A DNA stretch of 10,283 nt from Hepatocystis sp. ex Piliocolobus tephrosceles (GCA_902459845.2 CABPSV020000696.1:1-10283), one strand, 5' to 3'; positions 1 to 8,166 are shown, counted from the first letter of the stretch. Translations and numbers: made by a program. The notes: generated from the letters alone by a model not told the origin.

Positions 1-82
1 TTATATACTTTATTTATATACTTTATTTATATACCTTATTTATATACTTTATTTATATACCTTATTTATATACTTTATTTAT

Positions 83-90
<8 letters not shown>
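1..90. repeat. 13-bp AT-rich tandem repeat with two alternating unit types
   Basis: About seven copies of a 13-bp unit tttatatacttta fill this stretch; the first is cut by the window edge. From the third copy on, units ending cttta and cctta alternate strictly, so the array has a 26-bp higher-order period. It merges at its right end into a TA run (about 91-112) and then a T27 run (113-139). It lies beyond the 3' end of gene 1 and no function is visible. Confidence 0.9.
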
Positions 91-139
<49 letters not shown>

Positions 140-320
140 GCCGACTCTATTATATATCCGCATTATGTTTTTTTCAATAACACTTCACATTTACCTTACG
201 TTTTCATTCATACAATTTTGTACATGCTTATATTAGTTCATATTACTTTAGACATGGTTATATCATTCTGTGCTTTTTTTAAAGTAAAATCTGTGCGCTA
301 TTGCTATGCTAATAATAAAA

Positions 321-362
<42 letters not shown>

Positions 363-423
363 TATATGCGTTATATTGACGGTTAAATGTATATATATTA
401 TATGCGCATGTAAGCGTATCACT
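91..423. other. Intergenic DNA downstream of the HCNGP-like gene
   Basis: This 330-bp stretch holds a TA run, a T27 run (113-139), about 185 bp of mixed AT-rich sequence and an A34 run (325-358). It must include the 3' untranslated region of the minus-strand gene that ends at 424. I see no coding region or RNA gene in it. Confidence 0.6.
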
Positions 424-1527
424 TTAGTCCACTGTTGACCATCTCGTTTTAGTTTTAGTCTTATCAGGTGCAACCTCATTTTCATTAAACAAATCAATCG
501 ATAAAAAATCATGTGGGTTATATACACTTTCTAGATAGTTCGATGAATAAGCATCAATCTGAAACACTTTCATAATTTTTTCCAAAATACATGGATTTTT
601 ATATTCATTAGAATTAATAATATTTTTATTTATAGTTAAATCCATTTCATACAATTTTTGTAATTCGGTAATTTTATTATTTAAAATGCTGGAGTATTCA
701 TTTTCAGGCATTTTGAATATGTCATCAAAATTATCTTCGTCAATATTCATTTTTATGATATTATTAAATTTGGCATTATTTATATTGTTACTATTATTTT
801 TTTCACAGTACTCATTGTTTTTTTTTAAATTATCTTTTGCACTTTTTTTTTTATCAATATTATCCTTATTTTCTACACGCTCACACAATAACTTATCAAT
901 GTTCTTTAAATTCTCCTGATTACTATTTTCTATGCCTATACTACTTTTTTTTTTTTTTAATTCATTTTTATAATTTATATTACTATCAAAATTATCATTA
1001 CTTTTGTCATCTTTATTGTTATATGTTAACGGTTGCAACATATTTGATGCGTTTGGATTTTTAGTTACATGATATTCTGCCTCTTCAACATTTTCTAGGA
1101 TGTTGTGTTGTATAATTAAATTTTCTTTTTGTGTTTCCAATTTTGTTTTTTTATAATCCTTTTCATTAATATCATAACTAGTTTCCGTTAAGATATTATA
1201 TGCGCTGTTTTTTTTGTTATTATTGCAGTTATTTATTGCAGTTTCAAAGTTATTTATTTGCTTTCCTTTCTCTTTTTTTTCCTCTTCTTTTGCCAAAATA
1301 GTCTTTGTGTCATATTTTTTTTTACTACACATACTATGATCGTCATCATTATTAGTACTACGATTCTGTTTATCAATATCAGCACTAAACGTTTTAATTA
1401 TCTTACTTTTCTTATTAACGTGAAAACTGTCTTCATATTTATTAGTTTTTTTTTCATTTATCGAATCAGCTAATTTTATCTCATTTTCTTCGTCATCACT
1501 AGAAAATTCGTATTCTACTAAATTCAT
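424..1527 (-). CDS. HCNGP-like / SAP30-binding protein family member, probable pre-mRNA splicing cofactor
   Basis: This single-exon gene encodes 367 residues, starting at ATG 1527-1525 and ending at TAA 426-424. The N-terminus (MNLVEYEFSSDDEENE) is a short aromatic and acidic segment like that of SAP30BP proteins. Residues 20-270 are low-complexity, rich in Asn, Lys, Asp and Glu, and probably disordered. The family signature is at residues 283-341: NKITELQKLYEM, then KNPCILEKIMKVFQID (310-325), then NYLESVYNPHDF (330-341). These parallel the human blocks for RNP-x-x-EK and NYPKDMFDPHGW. The last twelve residues are basic and end TRWSTVD, resembling a U2AF-ligand motif. In animals SAP30BP is a nuclear factor that works with RBM17 in splicing; the same role here is inference. 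The gene is divergent from the Mpv17-like gene, with about 1.6 kb between them. Family assignment is fairly secure; the cellular role is not shown by the sequence. Confidence 0.87.
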   Translation of the reverse strand: MNLVEYEFSSDDEENEIKLADSINEKKTNKYEDSFHVNKKSKIIKTFSADIDKQNRSTNNDDDHSMCSKKKYDTKTILAKEEEKKEKGKQINNFETAINNCNNNKKNSAYNILTETSYDINEKDYKKTKLETQKENLIIQHNILENVEEAEYHVTKNPNASNMLQPLTYNNKDDKSNDNFDSNINYKNELKKKKSSIGIENSNQENLKNIDKLLCERVENKDNIDKKKSAKDNLKKNNEYCEKNNSNNINNAKFNNIIKMNIDEDNFDDIFKMPENEYSSILNNKITELQKLYEMDLTINKNIINSNEYKNPCILEKIMKVFQIDAYSSNYLESVYNPHDFLSIDLFNENEVAPDKTKTKTRWSTVD

Positions 1528-1782
1528 TTGTCAATAACATCAATTAAAAAACATACGGAAGTTAAAATCAAAAAAAAATAAAATCAAAAAAAAAAAATGT
1601 GATTTATTAAAATCTTGATACTCTTTTATATCCTATTTTGGTAAATATATATATATATATATATTAATATGTGCGTGTATAATATATGTTATACTACTAC
1701 TTTATACTTTGCACGAACAAATTAAAAAGGGATATATTTAAAAAAAAAAAAAATAGTAGCATTAATTTAGATATATCTTCTT

Positions 1783-1812
<30 letters not shown>

Positions 1813-1817
<5 letters not shown>

Positions 1818-1901
1818 TTCAGAGCATACTCGTTATATCAACCATAGTTCAGTCAAAACGTTGCATAATAAATTATCATGGCTAGTTTTTTTTTTTTTAA
1901 G

Positions 1902-1939
<38 letters not shown>

Positions 1940-1974
1940 ACAGGCGACGGTATATACATATATACCTTTACTAA
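1813..1974 (+). other. GC-richer island with a 53-codon small ORF, unrecognised
   Basis: Straight after an A-rich run, 1813-1885 has clearly more G and C than the surrounding DNA. It opens an ATG frame beginning MASEHTRYINHSSVKTLH. After about 25 diverse residues the frame runs into a T run and a TA repeat, giving Phe and then alternating Tyr-Ile, and stops at 1972-1974. Only the first part looks like real coding sequence. It could be a small protein, a first exon, transcribed leader of a flanking gene, or a regulatory element. I do not recognise the peptide. Confidence 0.25.
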
Positions 1975-2540
1975 AACACAAAGATATGTGTTTTTTTTTT
2001 TTTTTTTACAATTTGTATATATATTTTAAAATGGAAAAAGTAAGAGCTTAAAAGCAAAAAAAAAAATAACACATATATATATATATATATAATAGTAATA
2101 ATAATAAATATACATAACATGTACTTATACATGCATAAAATAAAAAAAAAACAAATGTTTTATATATACCTCGTACCAAAAAAACATACATATTTTCAAA
2201 CCAATAAAAAAGCCTTAACTTAAAACATGAAAATTAAAATGGTTAGAACAATTTACTACGAGCATGACAGACATTTCACTATTTTTAAACATGTTTTATT
2301 ATTTTTATTTTATTAAAAAAATATTAATTTTTTTTATTTTATTTACTAATATTTCTTTATATTAAAAATGCATAACTTAATAACATGTTTTTATTACATC
2401 ATTTTTTTTTTTTTTTTTTTACTATTTACTCATTTCAATATTATTTTAAAAGGTTTGTAAATAACAAAATAACAATGAACTGTGTTTTTTCTTTAGAAAA
2501 ACAAAACAAAATTATGTTTAATTTCTGATAAAAAGAAACT

Positions 2541-2554
2541 AGTAAAAAAAAAAA

Positions 2555-2604
<50 letters not shown>

Positions 2605-2693
2605 AAGAAGAAGAAGAAAAAAAAAAGAAAAAGAAAAAACAAGAAGAAAAAGAAGAGGAAAAAAGTAAAAAGAAAGAAAAGAGAAGAAAAAAG
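2541..2693. repeat. Purine-only tract with A48 run
   Basis: Over about 150 bp the plus strand is almost entirely purine; I count one T at 2543, C at 2555, 2604 and 2640, and T at 2666. It has an A48 run at 2556-2603 followed by GAA-like units (gaagaagaag and variants). The reverse frame reads as runs of Phe and Ser with no domain content. Tracts like this stiffen DNA and tend to exclude nucleosomes. It lies in the shared promoter region, about 430 bp before the likely first exon of the Mpv17-like gene. Confidence 0.85.
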
Positions 2694-2997
2694 TTATATA
2701 ATAAAGATGGCTTTATATAGATACTTAAAATTTTCATCTTATATAAAAATACTAACCAAAAGCTAAACAAGTGCAACGTAATATTATATCTTATTCAGTA
2801 ATTCCTACTATTTTTGTTCTAGTAAGTTATACATACATATATATATTATGACTTACGTTTATACAGACATGGATAAATACTGATAATAGTTGTATGTGTT
2901 TTTTTTATAGAAATTAAAAAAAAAAAAAAAAATGAATAAAAATAATAACATCTCAATAATCTGAAAGAATATTAAACACTTTTATTCGTAGTTTGCA

Positions 2998-3047
2998 GTA
3001 GTATAATACTACACATGAAATAATAAGCTAGCTATTTCAAGATCTTG
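2998..3047. promoter_or_regulatory. Cluster of three palindromes upstream of the Mpv17-like gene
   Basis: Three dyads sit within 50 bp: GTAGTAT-A-ATACTAC (2998-3012), AGCTAGCT (3026-3033) and CAAGATCTTG (3038-3047). GAAATA (3017-3022) also pairs with TATTTC (3033-3038) around the middle one. The middle dyad contains TAGCTA (3029-3034), which matches the core reported for the Plasmodium AP2-O factor. The block ends 71 bp before the proposed start codon at 3119. The palindromes are read directly from the sequence; a regulatory role is inference. Confidence 0.35.
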
Positions 3048-3118
3048 CAGTTATATATATATATATATGCAAATAATATTTATGTATTTTATTTTTTTTT
3101 AGATACCATAAATTAATA

Positions 3119-3197
3119 ATGCTGATAAAAGCTTATATGCAAGTTACAAGCAGAGATATAAATTTCGTATCTAAAAATGTAAATTTTTTCATTAAAG
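3119..3197 (+). CDS. Probable first exon of the Mpv17-like gene
   Basis: ATG at 3119-3121 opens 26 codons (MLIKAYMQVTSRDINFVSKN, then five or six residues) ending at a good donor, AAAG|GTAAAT, with GT at 3198-3199. The exon is richer in G and C than its flanks. Joined to an acceptor at 3434-3435 (AATAG) or at 3464-3465 (CACAG), it reads in frame into the large exon, giving 489 or 479 residues in total. The added N-terminus has Lys and Arg, hydroxylated residues and few acidic residues, so it could act as a mitochondrial targeting segment. Without this exon translation would start at ATG 3486. Splicing is inferred, not demonstrated. Confidence 0.55.
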
Positions 3198-3239
3198 GTA
3201 AATTATTAATTTAAAAATAATAATATTATCATTACAATT

Positions 3240-3274
<35 letters not shown>

Positions 3275-3435
3275 TTTCATATTTTCTGTATGCGTTAAAA
3301 AAGTTTCTATAAATGCTTCTTTGTATATATATATGTAACTACATGTATATATATACAACACATAAACATATATACTTACATATATACTTACATACATACA
3401 TACTTACTTACATACTTACTTACATACTTAAATAG
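3198..3435 (+). other. Probable intron in the Mpv17-like gene
   Basis: This 238-bp stretch runs from GTAAAT to AATAG. It is much more AT-rich than the exons, holds a T30 run (3241-3270) and a catacttactta-type microsatellite (about 3370-3430), and has stops in the coding frame. A second acceptor at 3464-3465 is also in frame, so the 3' boundary is uncertain by 30 bp. Confidence 0.5.
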
Positions 3436-3485
3436 GTAACATTACTAAAAGGAAATATTTCACAGAAAGTAATGCTAATTTAAAA

Positions 3486-4826
3486 ATGATTTATCACCAA
3501 GGAATGAAAATAAAGAATAAAAGACTATCCTGTACTGCAAATGTATTCTTAAAAGATTTTAAAAGTATTTTAATCAAACGTAATGATTTGTCAAACATAA
3601 AAAATCAACTTCCGAACACAATAAACAGTTACTTAAAAAAAAATGAATTAAAATATAAAGCCAATTTAAACAACAATATAAACAGCAACTTAAACAGCAA
3701 CTTAAACAGCAACTTAAACAGCAACTTAAACAACCATTTAAACAACCATTTAAACAACAATTTAAACAACCATTTAAACAATCATTTAAACAACCATTTA
3801 TATAACTATAAGAATAATATAAAAAATGCTAGCAGTAAGGATATAAACGTATTAAAAACTATTAAAGAGTGCCCCAATTGCACTGTAGAACCTGAAATAA
3901 GAGAAAGACATGTGCACTTAATTACATATTTAAACGAAATTGTAAATATAAAAAAAATAAAAAAGAAAATAAATGCTTTACAGCTGATTATGGTTCAAAA
4001 TATACATACTTATAATAATAAAAATATAAATTTTGAAAAAAATGCAGGTAATAATATACAACGAATACATACAAAAAATAATACAACTGTAGTGAATACA
4101 TCAAATGAAACAATTATACGAGCAAATAAACAAAATAAACCAACAAACATAGAAAAAAAAAATACATCAACAGATAAAAACATAATTTATAATACAAATA
4201 ACGTAAGTAACAATAAAATTGATCGTACAAACAATGGAAAAAATGAAAAACAAAGAATAGAAAAATATGTTTCTTTTTATAATCGTGATTTAAAAAAAAT
4301 AATTAATAATTTATTTGAAAAACACCTTTTATTTATGAATTGCTTAATAGCAACTATATTATATTGTATTGCTGATATAGTTTGTCAAATAATTGAAACG
4401 CATAAAAACATTCAATCTTTTGATTTTTTAAGAACGCTTAGAATGACTCTAATTGGTTTAACACTTGAAGGACCATTAATGACTTGGTGGTATGGAAACG
4501 TTTTGTATAAGTTTATTAAATCAAAACCAAACACATTTTTATATAAATCTTTTATACCTACTTTATTTGATAATTTTATTTTTGGTCCTCTTCATTTATC
4601 AGTTTTTTTTTTCTATAACGGTTTACTAAAAAAACAAGAAAAAAGTGAAATTATAGATAAAATTATAAACACTGGTAGTAGTGTTTTTTGCGTTTCCTTA
4701 ATGACATGGGTACCACTAACATTAATTAATTTTTTTTTTGTACCTCGTATTTACCAAGCAACAATAATCTTCTTTGCTGATTTTTTTTGGGTTATCTTTT
4801 TATCTTGGAGCGCAAACAAAAAGTAA
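3486..4826 (+). CDS. Mpv17/PMP22 family membrane protein with long Asn-rich N-terminal extension (main exon)
   Basis: Counted from ATG 3486 this exon encodes 446 residues, ending with TAA 4824-4826. Residues 264-446 are an Mpv17/PMP22 domain. They show ADIVCQ (296-301, matching the family GD-x-x-x-Q region), LEGPLMTWWYG (about 327-337, matching the G-P-x-x-x-x-WY block), FDNFIFGPLHLSVFF, INFFFVP (414-420) and a closing FLSWSANKK like the Mpv17 end NSYLSWKAH. Four or so hydrophobic segments are visible. Human Mpv17 is 176 residues, so more than half of this protein is extension. The extension has a NSNL/NNHL repeat (about 60-105), then a better-ordered block with C129, C132, H142 and H144, then more Asn-rich sequence. 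Relatives sit in the mitochondrial inner membrane or in peroxisomes. Plasmodium is thought to lack peroxisomes, so mitochondrial is my inference. The substrate is unknown. A short upstream exon (3119-3197) probably adds the true N-terminus. Confidence 0.9.
   Translation: MIYHQGMKIKNKRLSCTANVFLKDFKSILIKRNDLSNIKNQLPNTINSYLKKNELKYKANLNNNINSNLNSNLNSNLNSNLNNHLNNHLNNNLNNHLNNHLNNHLYNYKNNIKNASSKDINVLKTIKECPNCTVEPEIRERHVHLITYLNEIVNIKKIKKKINALQLIMVQNIHTYNNKNINFEKNAGNNIQRIHTKNNTTVVNTSNETIIRANKQNKPTNIEKKNTSTDKNIIYNTNNVSNNKIDRTNNGKNEKQRIEKYVSFYNRDLKKIINNLFEKHLLFMNCLIATILYCIADIVCQIIETHKNIQSFDFLRTLRMTLIGLTLEGPLMTWWYGNVLYKFIKSKPNTFLYKSFIPTLFDNFIFGPLHLSVFFFYNGLLKKQEKSEIIDKIINTGSSVFCVSLMTWVPLTLINFFFVPRIYQATIIFFADFFWVIFLSWSANKK
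3664..3800 (+). repeat. 12-bp coding minisatellite (NSNL / NNHL repeats)
   Basis: In-frame 12-bp units encode a four-residue repeat. A block of aacagcaactta units (NSNL) is followed by a block of aacaaccattta units (NNHL), with one NNNL-type unit inside. Leu falls at every fourth position. The block arrangement suggests two separate local expansions. Length variation between strains would not break the reading frame. Confidence 0.9.
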
Positions 4827-4945
4827 ATGTAAAGTGGTAATAAAAAATAGTTATTAAAAGATGTATAGAATAGTACAAAAAAAAAAAAACTCTGGTAGTT
4901 GAATAAGGTCAAGCCAGAAAAGTAAAAATTAAATAATTAATTGCA

Positions 4946-4999
<54 letters not shown>

Positions 5000-5019
5000 A
5001 AAAATGGCTTGTAAGGATG

Positions 5020-5051
<32 letters not shown>

Positions 5052-6450
5052 CATTTATGAACATACAACTAAAAAAAAAAAAAAAAAATATATATATAGA
5101 TATGAAACATGGCCTTCAGTTTGTTCAAAACAAATAAGTACAAATTAGTGAACACAAATATGCAAATTTGTTACATGTATATATACCTATATACATTAAA
5201 CCTTTAAGGACCAACACTTTTTAATTTTTTTTTAAAAAGTAACTTTGCGTTTTACATATTTATATATAACGTTTATAATTTTTAAACAAAACAGCAAATC
5301 ATTTAAATAAAGCATAAAATGTGTCACAAATTGTATTTAAATTTTTTATTTATTTATTTACACTATATCACACAAAAAAAAATATTGCAATAGTGCAACT
5401 TAACCATTTTTATATACATATGTATATGGTTGTTTATTCATTTGCTGTTCACATATATATATGTATATATGTGTGTTAAGTAAATATATATATATATATA
5501 TCATAAATTACACTTTTGTTAATTTTTGTGTTTTAACAAGAAGTCATTTTTTATTGATTTATATTATTTTTATTGTTATGCAATAAAAATTTTTACTATA
5601 ACCATCTATATCTTGTTTATTCAATTGTTTTATATGCGTGCCCATTTGTTTATTAATTAGTTATTTAATTAATTACTCAGAATATACCCGCTAACTAATT
5701 CATTTGTTTTTTAATTAATTTATTCGTTAAATTTGTTGTTCTATCTTTTTTTCTTATAATAAATTACTTAAACTCATTTTTGTTTTTTATTTCCTTATTT
5801 TTTTATTTCCTTATTTTTTTATTTCCTTATTTTTTTATTTCCTTATTTTTTTATTTCCTTATTTTTTTATTTCCTTATTTTTTTATTTTCTTATTTTCTT
5901 ATTTTTTTATTTCCTTATTTCATTTTTTATTATAAATTATTTTAATAAGAAAAATGTTTTTTTTTTTTTTATTTGTATATATTAAATCAAATAAATTAAA
6001 ATGAACTATTATACTAGTATTCGATCACCAAAACATAAAATGGTGAAAATATACATATATATATCGGAAAATGTAATAAACATTTAAAGAAATAAAAAAA
6101 AGAAAAAACTGTTATTAATGAAATAACTAAATTTCAATAATTATATTAAATTATAATATATAATGAATTACTTTAATATACACATGAATATTTGTAAAAT
6201 AAGTATTGAAACACACATATATATATGTATGTATGTATGTACGTACGTATATGTTTATTTGTTTGTTTGTTTTTTTTTACAATTAGTAGTTTTTTTTATG
6301 TTAACTTTTTTTTTTTATTGTCAGTTTTTAAAAGGATTTGTGTATTTCTTAATGTTGCTAATGCATTTATTTTTTTTCACAAATTTTTATGAATTTTTTT
6401 TTTCCATAAATTAAATTTAAATAATTATTATTTTATTTATTTTTTTTTTT
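4827..6450. other. Convergent intergenic region between two 3' ends
   Basis: This 1.6-kb stretch should hold the 3' untranslated regions of the Mpv17-like gene and of the MGNSC gene. It contains an A51 run (4948-4998), TA runs, a small hairpin (ACTTTTTAA/TTAAAAAGT, 5216-5240), a 16-bp palindrome atatacatatgtatat (5412-5427) and a 16-bp tandem repeat (5789-5924). A TGTA/TACG microsatellite lies around 6225-6250. I see no supported gene; the 83-codon frame at 6163-6414 is low-complexity. Confidence 0.6.
5789..5924. repeat. 16-bp pyrimidine-rich tandem repeat
   Basis: Six perfect copies of atttccttattttttt run from 5789 to 5884, followed by two or three degenerate copies to about 5924. On the minus strand the unit is purine-rich with a GGAA core. 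It lies between two convergent genes and no function is visible. The exactness of the six copies points to recent expansion. Confidence 0.93.
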
Positions 6451-6919
6451 TTAATAATGTATGATATTATGTTCTTTATTACTTTTGTAATCATTTGTGT
6501 TACTATTCACATAATTATATTTTATATTACCATTACTGCTGTTGATGTTGATGTTGTTCTTTTTCTTCTTCATTTTTTCAATATTTGTTTTATACTCATT
6601 TTTCATTTTTTGTTGTTTTAGTTTTAATGCATATTTTTTATCCTCTTCGAATATATCATAATTATCTCGTTGTGAAGAACTACAACATGTTTCTAGATCT
6701 GTATTTTTTGAAAAGGGTTGTTTTAATTTTTTATTATTTATTTTTTCATTTGGGTTGTTATTATTGTTATTGTTATTTGGATAATCACAAAGAAATAATT
6801 TATCAAATATCATCAATTGCTTTTTCTCATTATTATTATCATTAAAGAGTTCATCCAAATGTTTTTCATTATTTAACATTTTTTTTTCATTTTTACTAAA
6901 AATATTATTACTGTTATAA

Positions 6920-6953
<34 letters not shown>

Positions 6954-7458
6954 GATTATTATTAGAACAAAAAAAATAATCGCTGTCATTATTGTTATTA
7001 TTACATCCGATTTTTGTTACGATATATTTACTACTTCTACTGTTATGTTCGTCATTATATTCGAGATTATGGTCGTCATTATGTTTTTCCATAGGATGGT
7101 CGTTTTTTTTCTTAACCCTAATATATTTTTCAATTATTAAATATTCTTCAACATCCGGGTTGTCTATTTTTTTTACTATTACTTTTTTTTCATTTTTTAA
7201 TATATTATATAAATCTTCAACATATAACTTAGAATTATTTGTTTTAATACATTCATTGTCACTATTGAATTCTATCTTTTTATGTTTTGACAAATTCATT
7301 TTATTTTTATTAATACTGTTCATATATAAATCATCATAATCATTTTGATAAGTCCAATCTAAGTGGTTGTCATTTTTTATATTGAATGAATATTTGAATT
7401 CTTCATAAGATAAATTTCTCTGTCTATTTTTTATAATTTTCAGACAACTATTTCCCAT
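6451..7458 (-). CDS. Unrecognised Asn-rich protein with N-terminal MGNSC, possible lipid-anchored protein
   Basis: The gene encodes 335 residues, from ATG 7458-7456 to TAA at 6451. The frame stays open a little further upstream but has no earlier ATG, and the local AAA-ATG-G context is good, so I chose this start. The protein begins MGNSCLKIIKNRQR. Gly2 could be N-myristoylated, Cys5 palmitoylated, and the following basic residues would favour a membrane. Leu6, however, departs from the PROSITE PS00008 pattern, which wants a small residue there. Better-ordered segments are LSYEEFKYSF near the N-terminus, YVEDLYNILKNEKKVIVKKI followed by a short acidic stretch and EYLIIEKYIRVKKK, and a Lys-rich helix KYALKLKQQKMKNEYKTNIEKM near the C-terminus. 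Between them lie runs of up to ten Asn. I recognise no domain and propose no function beyond possible membrane association. Confidence 0.8.
6922..6953 (-). repeat. ATT trinucleotide run encoding poly-Asn
   Basis: About eleven ATT triplets on the plus strand read as AAT (Asn) codons on the coding strand, forming the longest Asn run in the MGNSC protein. A shorter mixed AAT/AAC run lies near 6757-6778. Poly-Asn insertions of this kind are common in P. falciparum-like proteomes. Confidence 0.85.
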
Positions 7459-7638
7459 TTTAAAATAATTAAAAAAAGCGTGCAAAACATAAAAAAAAAA
7501 AAAAAAAAATTAACAATAAATATTATGTTTATTACAATAACTAAAAAAAATAGTAAAAAAAAAAAAAAAAAAAAAAGAAGCAATTATAAGTAATTAAAAG
7601 TGATTAAAAGTTATTAAAAGTGATTAACTATATGAAAC

Positions 7639-7669
<31 letters not shown>

Positions 7670-7834
7670 TTAAAATTCAAAACTTATAAAATGTTTAAAA
7701 TAAGACAAAACATAAATATTTCTATTTTTAATTGCAAATAATAAAACGATAAATCAAAATTATATTAAACATTGTAAAAACATAATTTTGCATAATTTAA
7801 TTTTATTTTTATAAACATAACAATGTACCAAATA

Positions 7835-7883
<49 letters not shown>

Positions 7884-8129
7884 TATACAAACATATAGTT
7901 TGCATTTCTTTTTGAGTAAAAAGTAAAAAAATAATTTCATATTATAAGTTTTGTACAACACGTGTAAATCTACATATATATGTATATATTATAAAAGAGT
8001 AAACAAAAAATAAAAAAAAAAAAACATAAAAAAATTTAAAATAGATCGATAGATTTTATTTTTTTAATAATTTTAAGTTTAATCTTACTCTTCATGTTTT
8101 ATTTTATTACAACCAAAAAAAAAAAAAAA

Positions 8130-8166
<37 letters not shown>

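Larger units (their letters stand above)
1528..3118. other. Divergent intergenic region holding both promoters
   Basis: This 1.6-kb region separates two genes that point away from each other, so both promoters should lie here. It contains many A, T and TA runs, a GC-richer island near 1813-1885, a purine-rich tract (2541-2693) and a palindrome cluster (2998-3047). Several short upstream ATGs exist on the plus strand, for example a ten-codon ORF at 2932-2964. I could not assign a transcription start site. Confidence 0.6.

Noticed and set aside
686..1473. Plus-strand frames opposite the HCNGP-like gene
   Set aside because: They are antisense shadows of a recognisable coding frame, rich in Phe, Leu and Tyr as expected from reversed Lys/Asn codons.
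1813..1885. tRNA or other known structured RNA in the GC-richer island
   Set aside because: I found no convincing A-box and B-box pair and no cloverleaf arms.
2031..2051. Possible short first exon (ATGGAAAAA followed by GTAAGA) leading to the Mpv17-like gene
   Set aside because: The donor looks good, but joining it to the AG at 3101-3102 gives a stop within a few codons. It could only be a leader exon, which the sequence alone cannot support.
2441..2776. Minus-strand frame of about 111 codons, Phe- and Ser-rich
   Set aside because: It is the translation of a purine tract read on the opposite strand, with no domain content.
6163..6414. Plus-strand 83-codon frame with an ATG, hydrophobic
   Set aside because: Its residues come largely from TA, TGTA and T-rich repeats; composition matches the intergenic background and it resembles no family. 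A tiny membrane protein cannot be fully excluded.
6585..7339. Plus-strand frames opposite the MGNSC gene
   Set aside because: They are antisense shadows of the Asn-rich coding frame.
7459..7485. Nine-residue N-terminal extension of the MGNSC protein
   Set aside because: The first codon of the extension at 7485-7483 is TTG, not ATG. No in-frame ATG precedes 7458, so the MGNSC start is the only ordinary one.
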